DNA of 64,000 nucleotides from Sulfuritalea sp. GTDB taxonomy: Bacteria; Pseudomonadota; Gammaproteobacteria; Burkholderiales; Rhodocyclaceae. The notes beneath the pieces were generated by a model. It was not told the DNA's origin and did not search any database. It saw only the letters and a list, made by a program, of their open reading frames with translations. Position numbers and translations under genes: made by a program. Location of the stretch: assembly GCA_030680805.1 (NCBI GenBank), contig JAUXUK010000041.1:39249-103248 (forward strand), read 5' to 3'. How positions within the stretch are numbered: the first letter of the stretch is position 1; every line of letters starts with the position of its first letter. This document shows, in pieces, positions 54,555-63,214 of the stretch.

Positions 54555-57446
54555 CTAACCATGTTTCCGCCCGCGCCCCAGAAACGCCAGGATGCTGCTG
54601 CGTATCTTCATTCCCGGATAGGGCTTCATCGTCTCGAATTGCGGCGAGGTCTGCTCCGGCTCGCTGGCCTCGGCTTTGTAAATCCTCACCCGCACGTCGT
54701 ACCACGCCGCCTGCCCGGTGATCGGGTCGGAATTCGATATCCGCCGGCCGGCGTCAGGCAGTTCTTCCGAAATCAGGTGGTTGAGCAGGAAGCCTTTTTG
54801 CGACTCGTTGGCGTCCGGCGTCAGGTTCCAGGCACCCGCCGCCTTGCCGATCGCGTTCCAGGTCCATACCGTGCCGGGCTCGACGGCCTCGGAATGACGC
54901 GCCATGCAGCGCACCTTGCCCCATTGCGACTCGACCCAGATCCAGTCGCCGTCTTCTATGCCCTGCTGCCGCGCGGTCAGCGCATTGACGTAAAGGTAGT
55001 TGTGCGTGTGGATCTGCCGCAGCCAGGCGTTCTGCGAATCCCAGGAGTGGTACATCGCCATCGGCCGCTGCGTCACCGCCGCCAGCGGATACTTCTGCTT
55101 GTCGGTGGCCAGGGCTTCGAGCGTGTCGTAATAGAAGGGCAGCGGATCGAAATAGGTGTCGATGCGCTTCTTCAAATGTTCGGGCGGCTTGCGCGTCAGG
55201 CCCTTCCCTTGCGCGGCCGTGCGGAAGCGCTGCAGCACTTCGGAATAGATGTGGATCAGGATCGGCTCGGCGTAGCGCGTGATGCGATTGCGCTGCGACC
55301 ATTCGAGGTAGCCCTTGTTCCAGTTGCGCATGTACTGGTAGGACTTCGGCAACTCGTAATGGAAGACGCAGTTGTTCTTCTTGTACATCTCCCACTGATT
55401 GGGGTTCGGTTCGCCGCGCAGCGACTTCTCGCCGCCCTTGCCGCGCCAGCCGGCGAGGAAGCCGATGCCGGAGCCCGGCTCGGATTCCCAATTGACCACG
55501 ACGTCGGGATAGTCGCGAAACTAGCGTTCGCCTACTTTGGTGACGAAGGCGGGCAGTTTCAGACGGGTGCCGAGTTCGATAAGCACTTCCTGGAAGGGCT
55601 TGCAGTCGCCCGACACCGGCACCACGGGAATGCGCACCGAATCCACCGGACCGTCGAACTCGGAAATCGGCCGGTCGAGCATGGACATCACATCGTGGCG
55701 TTCGAGATAGGTGGTGTCGGGCAATATCAGGTCGGCGAAAGCCGTCATCTCCGAATGGAAGGCGTCGCAGACGACGAGGAAGGGAATCTTGTATTCGCCG
55801 GCGTTTGGCCCCTCGGTGTCCTTGTCATTCAGCATCTGCCGCACTTCGGCCGTGTTCATGGTCGAGTTCCACGCCATGTTGGACAAGAAGAACAGCAGCG
55901 TGTCGATGCGGTAGGGGTCGCCGCGCCAGGCGTTGGTGATGGCGTTGTGCATCAGGCCATGCACCGACAGCGGGTACTCCCACGAGAAGGCCTTGTCGAT
56001 GCGCACCGGGCTGCCATCGTCATTGACGAACAGGTCGTCCGGATCGGACGGCCAGCCCAGCGCCATGCCGTCGAGCGGCCGGTTGGGCTGCACCGCGCGC
56101 GGGTCGTTGGGGGTGCGCGCACAGGGCGGAATCGGTCGCGGAAACGGCGCCTTGTGGCGGAAGCCGCCGGGCCGGTCGATGGTCCCCAGCAGCGACATCA
56201 GGATCGCCAGCGCACGGATGCTCTGGAATCCGTTGCTGTGCGCCGCCAGTCCGCGCATGGCGTGAAAAGCCACCGGATTGCCGGTCACCGTGTCGTGTTC
56301 ATTGCCCCAGGAGTCGGTCCACGCGATCGGCAGTTCGATCTTCTGGTCGCGCGCCGTGACGCCCATTTCGTGCGCCAGGCGGCGGATCACGTCGGCGGGA
56401 ATGCCCGTGATCTGGCTGGCCCAGTCCGGCGTGTAGTCCTTGACGCGTTCCTGCAGCAACTGGAAGGCCGGCTTCACCGGCGTGCCGTCAGACAACTTGA
56501 ATTCGCCCAGCAGGTAGGGATCGGCGCCGGCCTTGTGGGTCACCACCGCACGGTCGGTGTTGCGATCCCACCAGAGCTTGTCCTGCGGCTCGTAGCAGGC
56601 CTCTTCGGTCGGCACTTCGGTGCGCACGAAAAAGCCGAACTCGTCGTTGGTTTCGCTGACGTTGATCAGTTGCCCGGCGTTGCTGTACTGGACCAGGAAA
56701 TCGCGGTCGTACAAACCGGTGGCGATGATCTCGTGAATGATCGCCAGCAGCAATGCGCCATCGGTGCCGGGCCGGATCGGCACCCACTCGTCGGCAATTG
56801 CCGAATAGCCGGTACGCACCGGATTGATCGAAATGAAGCGGCCGCCGTCGCGCTTGAATTTCGACAGCGCGATTTTCATCGGATTCGAATGATGGTCCTC
56901 GGCCGTGCCGATCATGACGAACAGCTTGGCGCGATCGAGGTCCGGCCCGCCGAACTCCCAGAACGAACCGCCGATGGTGTAGATCATGCCGGCCGCCATG
57001 TTCACCGAACAGAAGCCGCCATGCGCCGCATAGTAGGGCGTGCCGAACTGGCGCGCGAACATGCCGGTCAACGCCTGCATCTGGTCGCGACCGGTAAACA
57101 GGGCGAACTTCTTCGGGTCCGTCGCGCGGATCTTGCCGAGGCGTTCTGCCAGCGTGGCGAAGGCCTCGTCCCACTCGATTTCCTCGAACTCGCCGGCACC
57201 ACGGTCGGCCCCGGCCTTGCGCTTGAGCGGCTTCAGCAGGCGCGCCGGCGAATACTGCTTCATGATGCCCGACGATCCCTTGGCGCAGATCACGCCCTTG
57301 TTCAGCGGGTGATCCGGATTGCCGTCGATGTAGCGCACCACGCCGTCGCGAAGGTGCACGCGGATGCCGCAACGGCAGGCGCACATGTAGCAGGTCGTGT
57401 TCTTGACTTCCTGAATCGACGGAGAGGAGATGTCAGCGGCGGGCAT
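54555..57446 (-). pseudogene. soeA: SoeA-like molybdopterin oxidoreductase, interrupted by in-frame TAG
   Basis: Catalytic subunit of a DMSO-reductase-family enzyme, probably cytoplasmic sulfite dehydrogenase SoeABC; there is no Tat signal. The reading frame from MPAADISSPSIQEVKN is in one phase over about 963 codons, but TAG at 55521-55523 splits it into 641 and about 321 residues. The N-terminal part has the [4Fe-4S] motif CYMCACRCG and molybdopterin motifs (GRDQMQALTG, PVRTGYSAIADEWVPIRPGTDGAL). The second part resumes FRDYPDVVVNWESEPGSG. Sequence on both sides is intact and no frameshift is present. Homologues I recall have Lys at this place (AAG to TAG is one change), but that is from memory. 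It may be a recent pseudogene, a sequencing error or a readthrough site. A polysulfide or thiosulfate reductase is an alternative function. Confidence 0.85.
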
Positions 57447-57630
57447 TGGCGGCGGAGATCGCGACGAATCGGCCGCGATATATTAGCAAGTTGCAATATT
57501 CTGACTTTAAGCACTGCTCCTGCACAAGGGGATAATTTCTATTTTTGGATAAGCAACAGTGATTGTCCGAATTCGAAGGGCCGCTGTACAGTAGCTGACC
57601 CATGCAGACCGCTGCCTGAAAGCCAAAACA

Positions 57631-58035
57631 ATGAACATCCCGGACTTCACCGATGCCGAATGGCAGTTGGTCAGCCAGATCCTGCTTGAGCGCTACAGCC
57701 GGCTGGTTCCGCTGCAAGCGGCCGACGTCGAATTGCAACTCGACCCGGCCAGCGAGACGCTGACCACCTGCCCCTCGCTCTACTGGAACGAGCTGGGCGC
57801 CGAGTTCATCGTCAGCAAGCTGGCCGATCAGCGTTTTCGCTGCCAGTTCTTTTATTCCGCAGATGAACAGTTCGGCACCGGCCGCGACGTCTATGACAAT
57901 CTCGGCGATTGCGTGACCAATGTGCTGCAGCTCCAGGCCGACCATCACGGCACACGCTCGGCTGCCTTGACCGAGACACTCGGCAACAAGGCGCCGCCGC
58001 AGGACGAGGACTACCACGGCCCGCTGGTGATATGA
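57631..58035 (+). CDS. Hypothetical protein, first of a coupled trio
   Basis: A 134-residue soluble acidic protein beginning MNIPDFTDAEWQLVSQILLERY. It has an alpha/beta-looking pattern with ADVELQLDPASETLTTCPSLYWNELGAEFIVSKL and RCQFFYSADEQFGTGRDVYDN. The stop overlaps the next ATG (ATGA). It diverges from soeA, with 184 bp between. I do not recognise the family. Its place between soe and qmo genes hints at a sulfur-related role, by context only. Confidence 0.72.
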   Translation: MNIPDFTDAEWQLVSQILLERYSRLVPLQAADVELQLDPASETLTTCPSLYWNELGAEFIVSKLADQRFRCQFFYSADEQFGTGRDVYDNLGDCVTNVLQLQADHHGTRSAALTETLGNKAPPQDEDYHGPLVI

Positions 58036-58220
58036 CCCTGGAAAAGGCACGCCAGTTGCTCGCCACCCAGGTGAACTTCGGCGGCGGCTACAACCGCAAC
58101 GGCGCGCGCCTGATCGTCGCCGATGTCGCGAGGGAACATGGACAGGCCGCGGCCGATGAGTTGATCCGTGAGTTTCGCCTCGATCAACTCTTCGGGTTCC
58201 GACCCGGTGAATCACCATGA
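58032..58220 (+). CDS. Small hypothetical protein, second of the trio
   Basis: A 62-residue protein starting MTLEKARQLLATQVNFGGGYNRNGARLI. Mostly helical, ending FRLDQLFGFRPGESP. It overlaps both neighbours by 4 nt, so it is probably translationally coupled to them. The open frame runs further upstream, but that part overlaps the previous gene. Family not recognised. Confidence 0.65.
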   Translation: MTLEKARQLLATQVNFGGGYNRNGARLIVADVAREHGQAAADELIREFRLDQLFGFRPGESP

Positions 58221-58747
58221 GAATCTGCATTCTGTCCGACAGCCACGACCGTGGCCCGATGATGGCCGCAGCCGTTACCGCAGCCAGGGCCGAGGGCGCC
58301 GAAGCGGTGATCCACTGCGGCGACATCATCGGCGGCAATACCTTGCGTGCCTCGCTCAAGCTGGGCCTGCCGATACACGCTGTCCATGGCAACAACCTCG
58401 GCGATCCGGTTTCCATTGCCCGCATCGCCCACAATTCGGACGACCAGTTGCACTATTACGGCCAGGACGCAACCTTGAAGCTGGGCGGCCGACGCATCTT
58501 CCTCACCCACTATCCGCACCTCGGCCACGGCATGGCCTGCACCGGTGATTACGACCTGGTCTGCTGCGGCCACAGCCACGAAGCCGAAATACGGCAGCAG
58601 CCAAATATCCTGGGCGGCCTGACCTGGCTGATCAATCCCGGCACCGTCGCCGGCCTCGGCGCACCCACCGCGACCTGGATATTGGGCGATCTGGAGACGT
58701 TGCAATTCGAGATCCGTACCTTGGCCGCCCTGCCAATAGTGGCGTAA
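58217..58747 (+). CDS. YfcE-type metallophosphoesterase
   Basis: A 176-residue phosphodiesterase of the calcineurin-like fold. Motifs are the start MRICILSDSHDRGPMM (Asp-x-His), VIHCGDIIGG, VHGNNLGDP (usual GNxD/GNND position), LTHYPHLGHG and CCGHSHEAEI, and INPGTVAG. Such proteins hydrolyse phosphodiesters in vitro with manganese; the natural substrate is unclear. The start overlaps the preceding small gene. Confidence 0.87.
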   Translation: MRICILSDSHDRGPMMAAAVTAARAEGAEAVIHCGDIIGGNTLRASLKLGLPIHAVHGNNLGDPVSIARIAHNSDDQLHYYGQDATLKLGGRRIFLTHYPHLGHGMACTGDYDLVCCGHSHEAEIRQQPNILGGLTWLINPGTVAGLGAPTATWILGDLETLQFEIRTLAALPIVA

Positions 58748-58873
58748 GCTGCTCTCCAGCACGGCGCCGGCGCATTCAGCTTTTCTATTACAACATTGGA
58801 AGATTGCACAGGCTGAAGTGCCGGCAGTCGATAAAATTCGCGACACGCAAGAACACTTTTTTGGGAGCTCGAT

Positions 58874-60160
58874 GTGACGGCTTCAATAGCAACCAACCAG
58901 ACGATTCTGGTCGTCGGCGGCGGCATCAGCGGCATGACAGCGGCGCTCGAAGCCGCGGAATGCGGCAAGCAGGTGATCCTGGTCGAAAAGACCCCCGTCC
59001 TTGGCGGCCGCACCGCGCGGCTCTACCGCTACTTCCCCAAGATGTGCCACCCCACCTGCGGGCTGGAAATCAACCTGCGGCGCCTCAAGCAGAACCGCAA
59101 CGTGCGCCTGATGACCATGACCGAGGTCACCGCCGTTTCCGGCAGCCGCGGCAACTACGAAGTCACGCTGAAGGTCTCCCCGCGCTTCGTCAATGAAAAC
59201 TGCACTGCCTGCGGCAAGTGCGGCGAAGCAGTCTCGGCCTCCGTATCGAACCCCTGGAACTACGGCCTGGACAAGATGAAGGCGGCCTACCTGCCGCACA
59301 ACATGGCCCATCCGCAGCGCTATGTGATCGACCCGTCCATCGTCGGCACCCCAGAGGGCGAGAAGGCCAAGGCGGCCTGCCCGGTCGGCGCGGTCGACCT
59401 GGAAATGAAGGAAGAGTCCGTCACGCTGCAAGTCGGCGCCGTGATCTGGGCCACCGGCTGGCGGCCCTACGATGCCGCCAAGATTCAGCCCTACGGCTAC
59501 GACCGTTTTCCCAATGTCATCACCAGCCTCGAGTTCGAGCGCCTCGCCGATCCGCAAGGCCCTACTGGCGGCAAGATCCTGCGCCCGGGCGACGGCAAGG
59601 AGGCGAAGAATGTCGCCTTCATCCAGTGCGCCGGTTCCCGCGACGAAAACCACCTGCGCCATTGCTCGCGCATCTGCTGCATGGCCTCGCTGAAGCAGAC
59701 GCAGTATGTGCGCGAAGCCTTCGGCGACACTGGCAAGTCGACCATCTACTACATCGACATCCGCGCCATCGACCGCTTCGAGGACTTCTACCAGATGGTG
59801 CAGAAGGACGCGACCGTCAGCTTCGTCAAGAGCAAGGTCGCCAAGATCGTCGAGAACCAGGAAAACGGCAACCCGATCCTGCACGGCGTCGATACCGAGG
59901 GCTACCACCGCTACGCCACCGAGCATGACCTGGTGGTGCTGGCGGTCGGCATGGAACCGGAAATCACCGGCGTGAAACTGCCCGACGACATCATCCTCGA
60001 TTCCTCGAACTTCATCGAGGGCAGCAAGGACGGCGGCATGTTCGGCGCCGGCGCGGCATCCAGCCCGCTTGACGTCAACCGTTCAGTGCAAAGCGCGACG
60101 GCGGCATCGCTGCACGCGATCCAGGTCATTCGTAAAACCGCTTCAACGGAGGCCGCGTAA
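58874..60160 (+). CDS. qmoA: QmoA-like (HdrA-related) flavoprotein
   Basis: A 428-residue FAD-binding subunit of the quinone-interacting membrane-associated oxidoreductase, which exchanges electrons with APS reductase. The dinucleotide motif VVGGGISGMTAALEAAECG is near the start. CHPTCGLE and FVNENCTACGKCGE follow, then AAFIQCAGSRDE-like (VAFIQCAGSRDENHLRHCSRICC) with conserved cysteines. It starts with GTG at 58874, preceded by GGGAG. It is followed 2 nt later by qmoB. HdrA-like naming is an alternative. Confidence 0.88.
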   Translation: MTASIATNQTILVVGGGISGMTAALEAAECGKQVILVEKTPVLGGRTARLYRYFPKMCHPTCGLEINLRRLKQNRNVRLMTMTEVTAVSGSRGNYEVTLKVSPRFVNENCTACGKCGEAVSASVSNPWNYGLDKMKAAYLPHNMAHPQRYVIDPSIVGTPEGEKAKAACPVGAVDLEMKEESVTLQVGAVIWATGWRPYDAAKIQPYGYDRFPNVITSLEFERLADPQGPTGGKILRPGDGKEAKNVAFIQCAGSRDENHLRHCSRICCMASLKQTQYVREAFGDTGKSTIYYIDIRAIDRFEDFYQMVQKDATVSFVKSKVAKIVENQENGNPILHGVDTEGYHRYATEHDLVVLAVGMEPEITGVKLPDDIILDSSNFIEGSKDGGMFGAGAASSPLDVNRSVQSATAASLHAIQVIRKTASTEAA

Positions 60161-60162
60161 TC

Positions 60163-62406
60163 ATGGCCGATAACAAATACGCCGCATATATCTGTTCCGG
60201 CTGTGGCATCGGCGATGCCATGAAAGTGCCGCAGCTCGAAGCCATCGCCAAGAAGGAAGGCAAGATGGCGATCGTCAAGAGCCATCCCTTCCTGTGCAAC
60301 GCCGAGGGCGTGCAAACAATCAAGGACGACATCGCCAACGAGGCGGTGACCCATGTCTGCATCGCCGCCTGTTCACGCCGCGCCAAGACCGAGGCCTTCC
60401 AGTTCGACGGCGTCGCGATGTCGCGTGCCAACCTGCGCGAAGGCGTGCTGTGGGTAGTCGCCGCCGGCAAGGACCACGATGAAGTGCGCCAGGAAATGGC
60501 GGCCGACTATGTGCGCATGGGCTGTGCCGAGCTCAAGAAAATGACCCAGCCTGCCGGCAACGTCAAGGAAAGCTCGAGCAAGCGCATCCTCGTCGTCGGT
60601 GGTGGCATGAGCGGCATGACCGCCGCGATGGAAATCGCTGCAACCGGCTATGAGGCAGTGCTGGTCGAGAAAACCGGCGCGCTGGGCGGCATGACTGCGC
60701 AACTGTGGAAGCGCCAACCGTTCAAGGAGCCCTACGCCGCGGCGCAGGACACCGGCGTGACCGAAATGGCTGCGAAGATCGCCGCCAACCCGAAGATCAA
60801 GCTGCACCTGAATTCGACCATCGCCGAAACCTCCGGCGCCCCGGGTCGCTTCAAGATCCAGATCGCCCAGGAATCGGGCGGGGTAAGCGAGGAAATCGTC
60901 GGCGCCATTGTCCAGGCCACGGGTTTCACCACCTACGACGTGGCCAAGCTGCCGGAACTCGGCGGCGGGCAGCCCAACGTGGTCGATCAGGCCGGACTCG
61001 AGAAACTCGCCCTCCAGGCCAAGGGCGGCGCCATCAAGCGTGCCGACGGCAAGATCGTTACGTCCGTCGTCTTCGTCCAGTGCGCCGGCCAGCGCGACGA
61101 TACGGGCACGCATCTGTCCTACTGCTCGGGTCACTGCTGCGGCACCAGCATCAAGCAGGCGACCTACTTCAAGGACCAGAACCCCGACATCGACACCGTG
61201 ATCGTGTATGACGATTTGCGCGTGCCGGGCATGGGCGAGGATTTCTACCGCAGCGCGCAGGAACGCGGCGTGATCTTCACCAAGGGCAAGGCGAGCAAGG
61301 TTGCCGGCGGCGACAGTTGTGCCGTGACGTTCAAGGACCTGATCCTCGACGAAGAAAACACCATTGCCGCCGACCTGGGGGTGCTGGCCACCGGCCAGGT
61401 GCCGAATGCCGGCGTCGATCTGGAAGCGTGGAACCCGGTGGTCACCGCCGCCGACGGTGGAGACGCCGCAGCCAAGACCGCTCGCGACGAGATGAAGACG
61501 ATTTCGATCCTCAATCTCAACTATCGCCAGGGCCCGGACATGCCGCAGTTCAAGCATGGCTTTGCCGACTCGCATTTCATCTGCTTCCCCTACGAGACGC
61601 GCCGCACCGGCATCTACGCCGCCGGCCCGGTGCGCCGTCCGATGGACATCCTGCAGGCCACCGACGACGCCACCGGCGCCGCGCTGAAGGCCATCCAGGC
61701 GGTCGAAAGTGTTGCCGTCGGCCGTGCCGCGCATCCGCGCTCGGGTGACCTGTCCTTCCCCACGGCGCGCCTTGAAGGCTGCACCCAGTGCAAGCGCTGC
61801 ACGGTCGAGTGCCCCTTCGGCGCCATCGACGAGGACGAAAAGCGCTTCCCGGTGTTCAACGAGGAACGCTGCCGCCGCTGTGGCACTTGCATGGGCGCCT
61901 GCCCGGTGCGCGTGATCTCCTTCGAGAACTACTCCTGCGACACCGTCGGCAGCCAGGTCAAGGCGGTCGAGGTCCACGAGGAGGACGAGGAGAAGCCGCG
62001 CATCCTGGTGCTGGCCTGCGAGAACGACGCTTATCCCGCGCTCGACATGGCGGGCATGGCGCGCCTCAACTACTCCGCCTTCGTCCGCGTCATCCCGGTG
62101 CGCTGCCTCGGCTCGGTGAATACCATCTGGATCACCGACGCACTAAATGCCGGCTACGATGGCGTGATGATGATGGGCTGCAAGAAGGGCGACGAGTACC
62201 AGTGCCACTTCGTCAAGGGCTCCGAACTCGCCCACTACCGCATGAGCAAGATCGGCGACACGCTGACCCAGCTTGGCCTCGAGCCCGAACGGGTGCAGAC
62301 GCAGGAAGTGGCGATCACCGACAACGCCCGCGTGGTCAAGCTGATCAACGACTACGTCGCCGAACTCGAGAAGCTCGGGCCCTCGCCAATGAAAGGCTTT
62401 GGTTAG
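60163..62406 (+). CDS. qmoB: QmoB-like (HdrA/MvhD) flavoprotein
   Basis: A 747-residue protein of the HdrA type with extra domains. Order: an N-terminal region with cysteines (ICSGCGIGDAM, IAACSRRAK; 1-130), an FAD domain starting VVGGGMSGMTAAMEIAATGYEAVLVEK (about 145), cluster cysteines in VQCAGQRDDTG and SGHCCGTS, two [4Fe-4S] ferredoxin motifs (CTQCKRCTVECP, CRRCGTCMGACP; about 545-585), and a C-terminal MvhD-like domain (620-747) with MMGCKKGDEYQC. This matches QmoB by length and order. Confidence 0.88.
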   Translation: MADNKYAAYICSGCGIGDAMKVPQLEAIAKKEGKMAIVKSHPFLCNAEGVQTIKDDIANEAVTHVCIAACSRRAKTEAFQFDGVAMSRANLREGVLWVVAAGKDHDEVRQEMAADYVRMGCAELKKMTQPAGNVKESSSKRILVVGGGMSGMTAAMEIAATGYEAVLVEKTGALGGMTAQLWKRQPFKEPYAAAQDTGVTEMAAKIAANPKIKLHLNSTIAETSGAPGRFKIQIAQESGGVSEEIVGAIVQATGFTTYDVAKLPELGGGQPNVVDQAGLEKLALQAKGGAIKRADGKIVTSVVFVQCAGQRDDTGTHLSYCSGHCCGTSIKQATYFKDQNPDIDTVIVYDDLRVPGMGEDFYRSAQERGVIFTKGKASKVAGGDSCAVTFKDLILDEENTIAADLGVLATGQVPNAGVDLEAWNPVVTAADGGDAAAKTARDEMKTISILNLNYRQGPDMPQFKHGFADSHFICFPYETRRTGIYAAGPVRRPMDILQATDDATGAALKAIQAVESVAVGRAAHPRSGDLSFPTARLEGCTQCKRCTVECPFGAIDEDEKRFPVFNEERCRRCGTCMGACPVRVISFENYSCDTVGSQVKAVEVHEEDEEKPRILVLACENDAYPALDMAGMARLNYSAFVRVIPVRCLGSVNTIWITDALNAGYDGVMMMGCKKGDEYQCHFVKGSELAHYRMSKIGDTLTQLGLEPERVQTQEVAITDNARVVKLINDYVAELEKLGPSPMKGFG

Positions 62407-62432
62407 TCACATGACGCAAATTCAAAGATCTC

Positions 62433-62521
62433 ACCGCAGAGGCGCAGAGGCGCAGAGAAAGGCGACGCAGAGAAGATCGGGTTTCCTCTGCGTTTCCTCT
62501 GCGCCTCGGCGCCTCTGCGGT
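62433..62521. repeat. 89-bp inverted repeat between qmoB and hdrC
   Basis: ACCGCAGAGGCGC at the left pairs with the right end (GCGCCTCTGCGGT), and inner CAGAG/CTCTG blocks continue the stem with small gaps around a short centre. Built of repeated CGCAGAG units. REP-like in appearance. It lies between two genes of one complex. Confidence 0.85.
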
Positions 62522-62573
62522 AGATGCATTTCTTTCCCGGCTGGTTCGACTTAGACGGATGGAGCAGACGAAA

Positions 62574-63197
62574 ATGACCGATGCAAGTTCGCAAGCCCAT
62601 GCGCGTTACCGCAACAACTTCCTCAAGGAAGTCGAGGCCAACGTCGAAGAAGGCCACATGGTCAAGATGTGCATGCAGTGCGGCGTCTGCGCCGGCTCCT
62701 GCCCGCTCGGCCCGCACTGGGAACATTCGCCGCAGAAAATCTTCATGATGATCCGTGCCGGCAAGCGCGACGCGGTGCTGGGTTCCGACTCGATGTTCAT
62801 GTGCACCTCGTGCTACAACTGCATGGTGCGCTGCCCGCGCCAGCTGCCGATCACGCACATCATGCACGGCCTGGCCAACTATGCGCATCGCCTCAACCTG
62901 GCACCAAAAGGCCAGCCGACGCGCGAGTTCGCCACCCTGTTCTGGAACAACGCGATCAAGAAGGGGCGGGTCAATGAACTGACGCTGACGCTGCGCCACT
63001 ACTTCAGGGGCGGTCTGGTGTCCGGCATCAAGGAGGCGCTGGGGATGCAGAGCATCGGCCTCGGCCTGTTCCTGGCCAAGCGCCTCAACCCGATGGAAAT
63101 ATTCGGTGGCCACGGCGTCAAGGATCTCAAGGGATTCCACGCCATCATCGCCAAGGCAAAGGAAATCGAGGATCGCAAGAAGGGCTTCACGGCCTGA
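62574..63197 (+). CDS. hdrC: HdrC-like iron-sulfur protein
   Basis: A 207-residue protein with two [4Fe-4S] motifs: CMQCGVCAGSCPLGP and CTSCYNCMVRCPRQLP. These match HdrC, which relays electrons to HdrB. No membrane helices are seen, so it is not a QmoC fusion. I start at MTDASSQAHARYR (62574) with GGAG at 62561-62564; ATG 62559 adds five residues. Upstream of hdrB by 17 bp. Confidence 0.88.
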   Translation: MTDASSQAHARYRNNFLKEVEANVEEGHMVKMCMQCGVCAGSCPLGPHWEHSPQKIFMMIRAGKRDAVLGSDSMFMCTSCYNCMVRCPRQLPITHIMHGLANYAHRLNLAPKGQPTREFATLFWNNAIKKGRVNELTLTLRHYFRGGLVSGIKEALGMQSIGLGLFLAKRLNPMEIFGGHGVKDLKGFHAIIAKAKEIEDRKKGFTA

Positions 63198-63214
63198 CGC
63201 TGACGGAGAGAAAA

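Noticed and set aside
55521..55523. TAG in soeA as a selenocysteine or pyrrolysine codon
   Set aside because: Selenocysteine uses UGA, not UAG. Pyrrolysine would need pyl genes, which are not seen here and are rare in betaproteobacteria. The surrounding residues do not look like an active site.
54222..57689. A very long open frame (over 1100 codons) on the plus strand opposite soeA
   Set aside because: It lies antisense to a clear molybdoenzyme, has low-complexity His/Arg/Gly-rich content typical of high-GC shadow frames, and has no recognisable domain.
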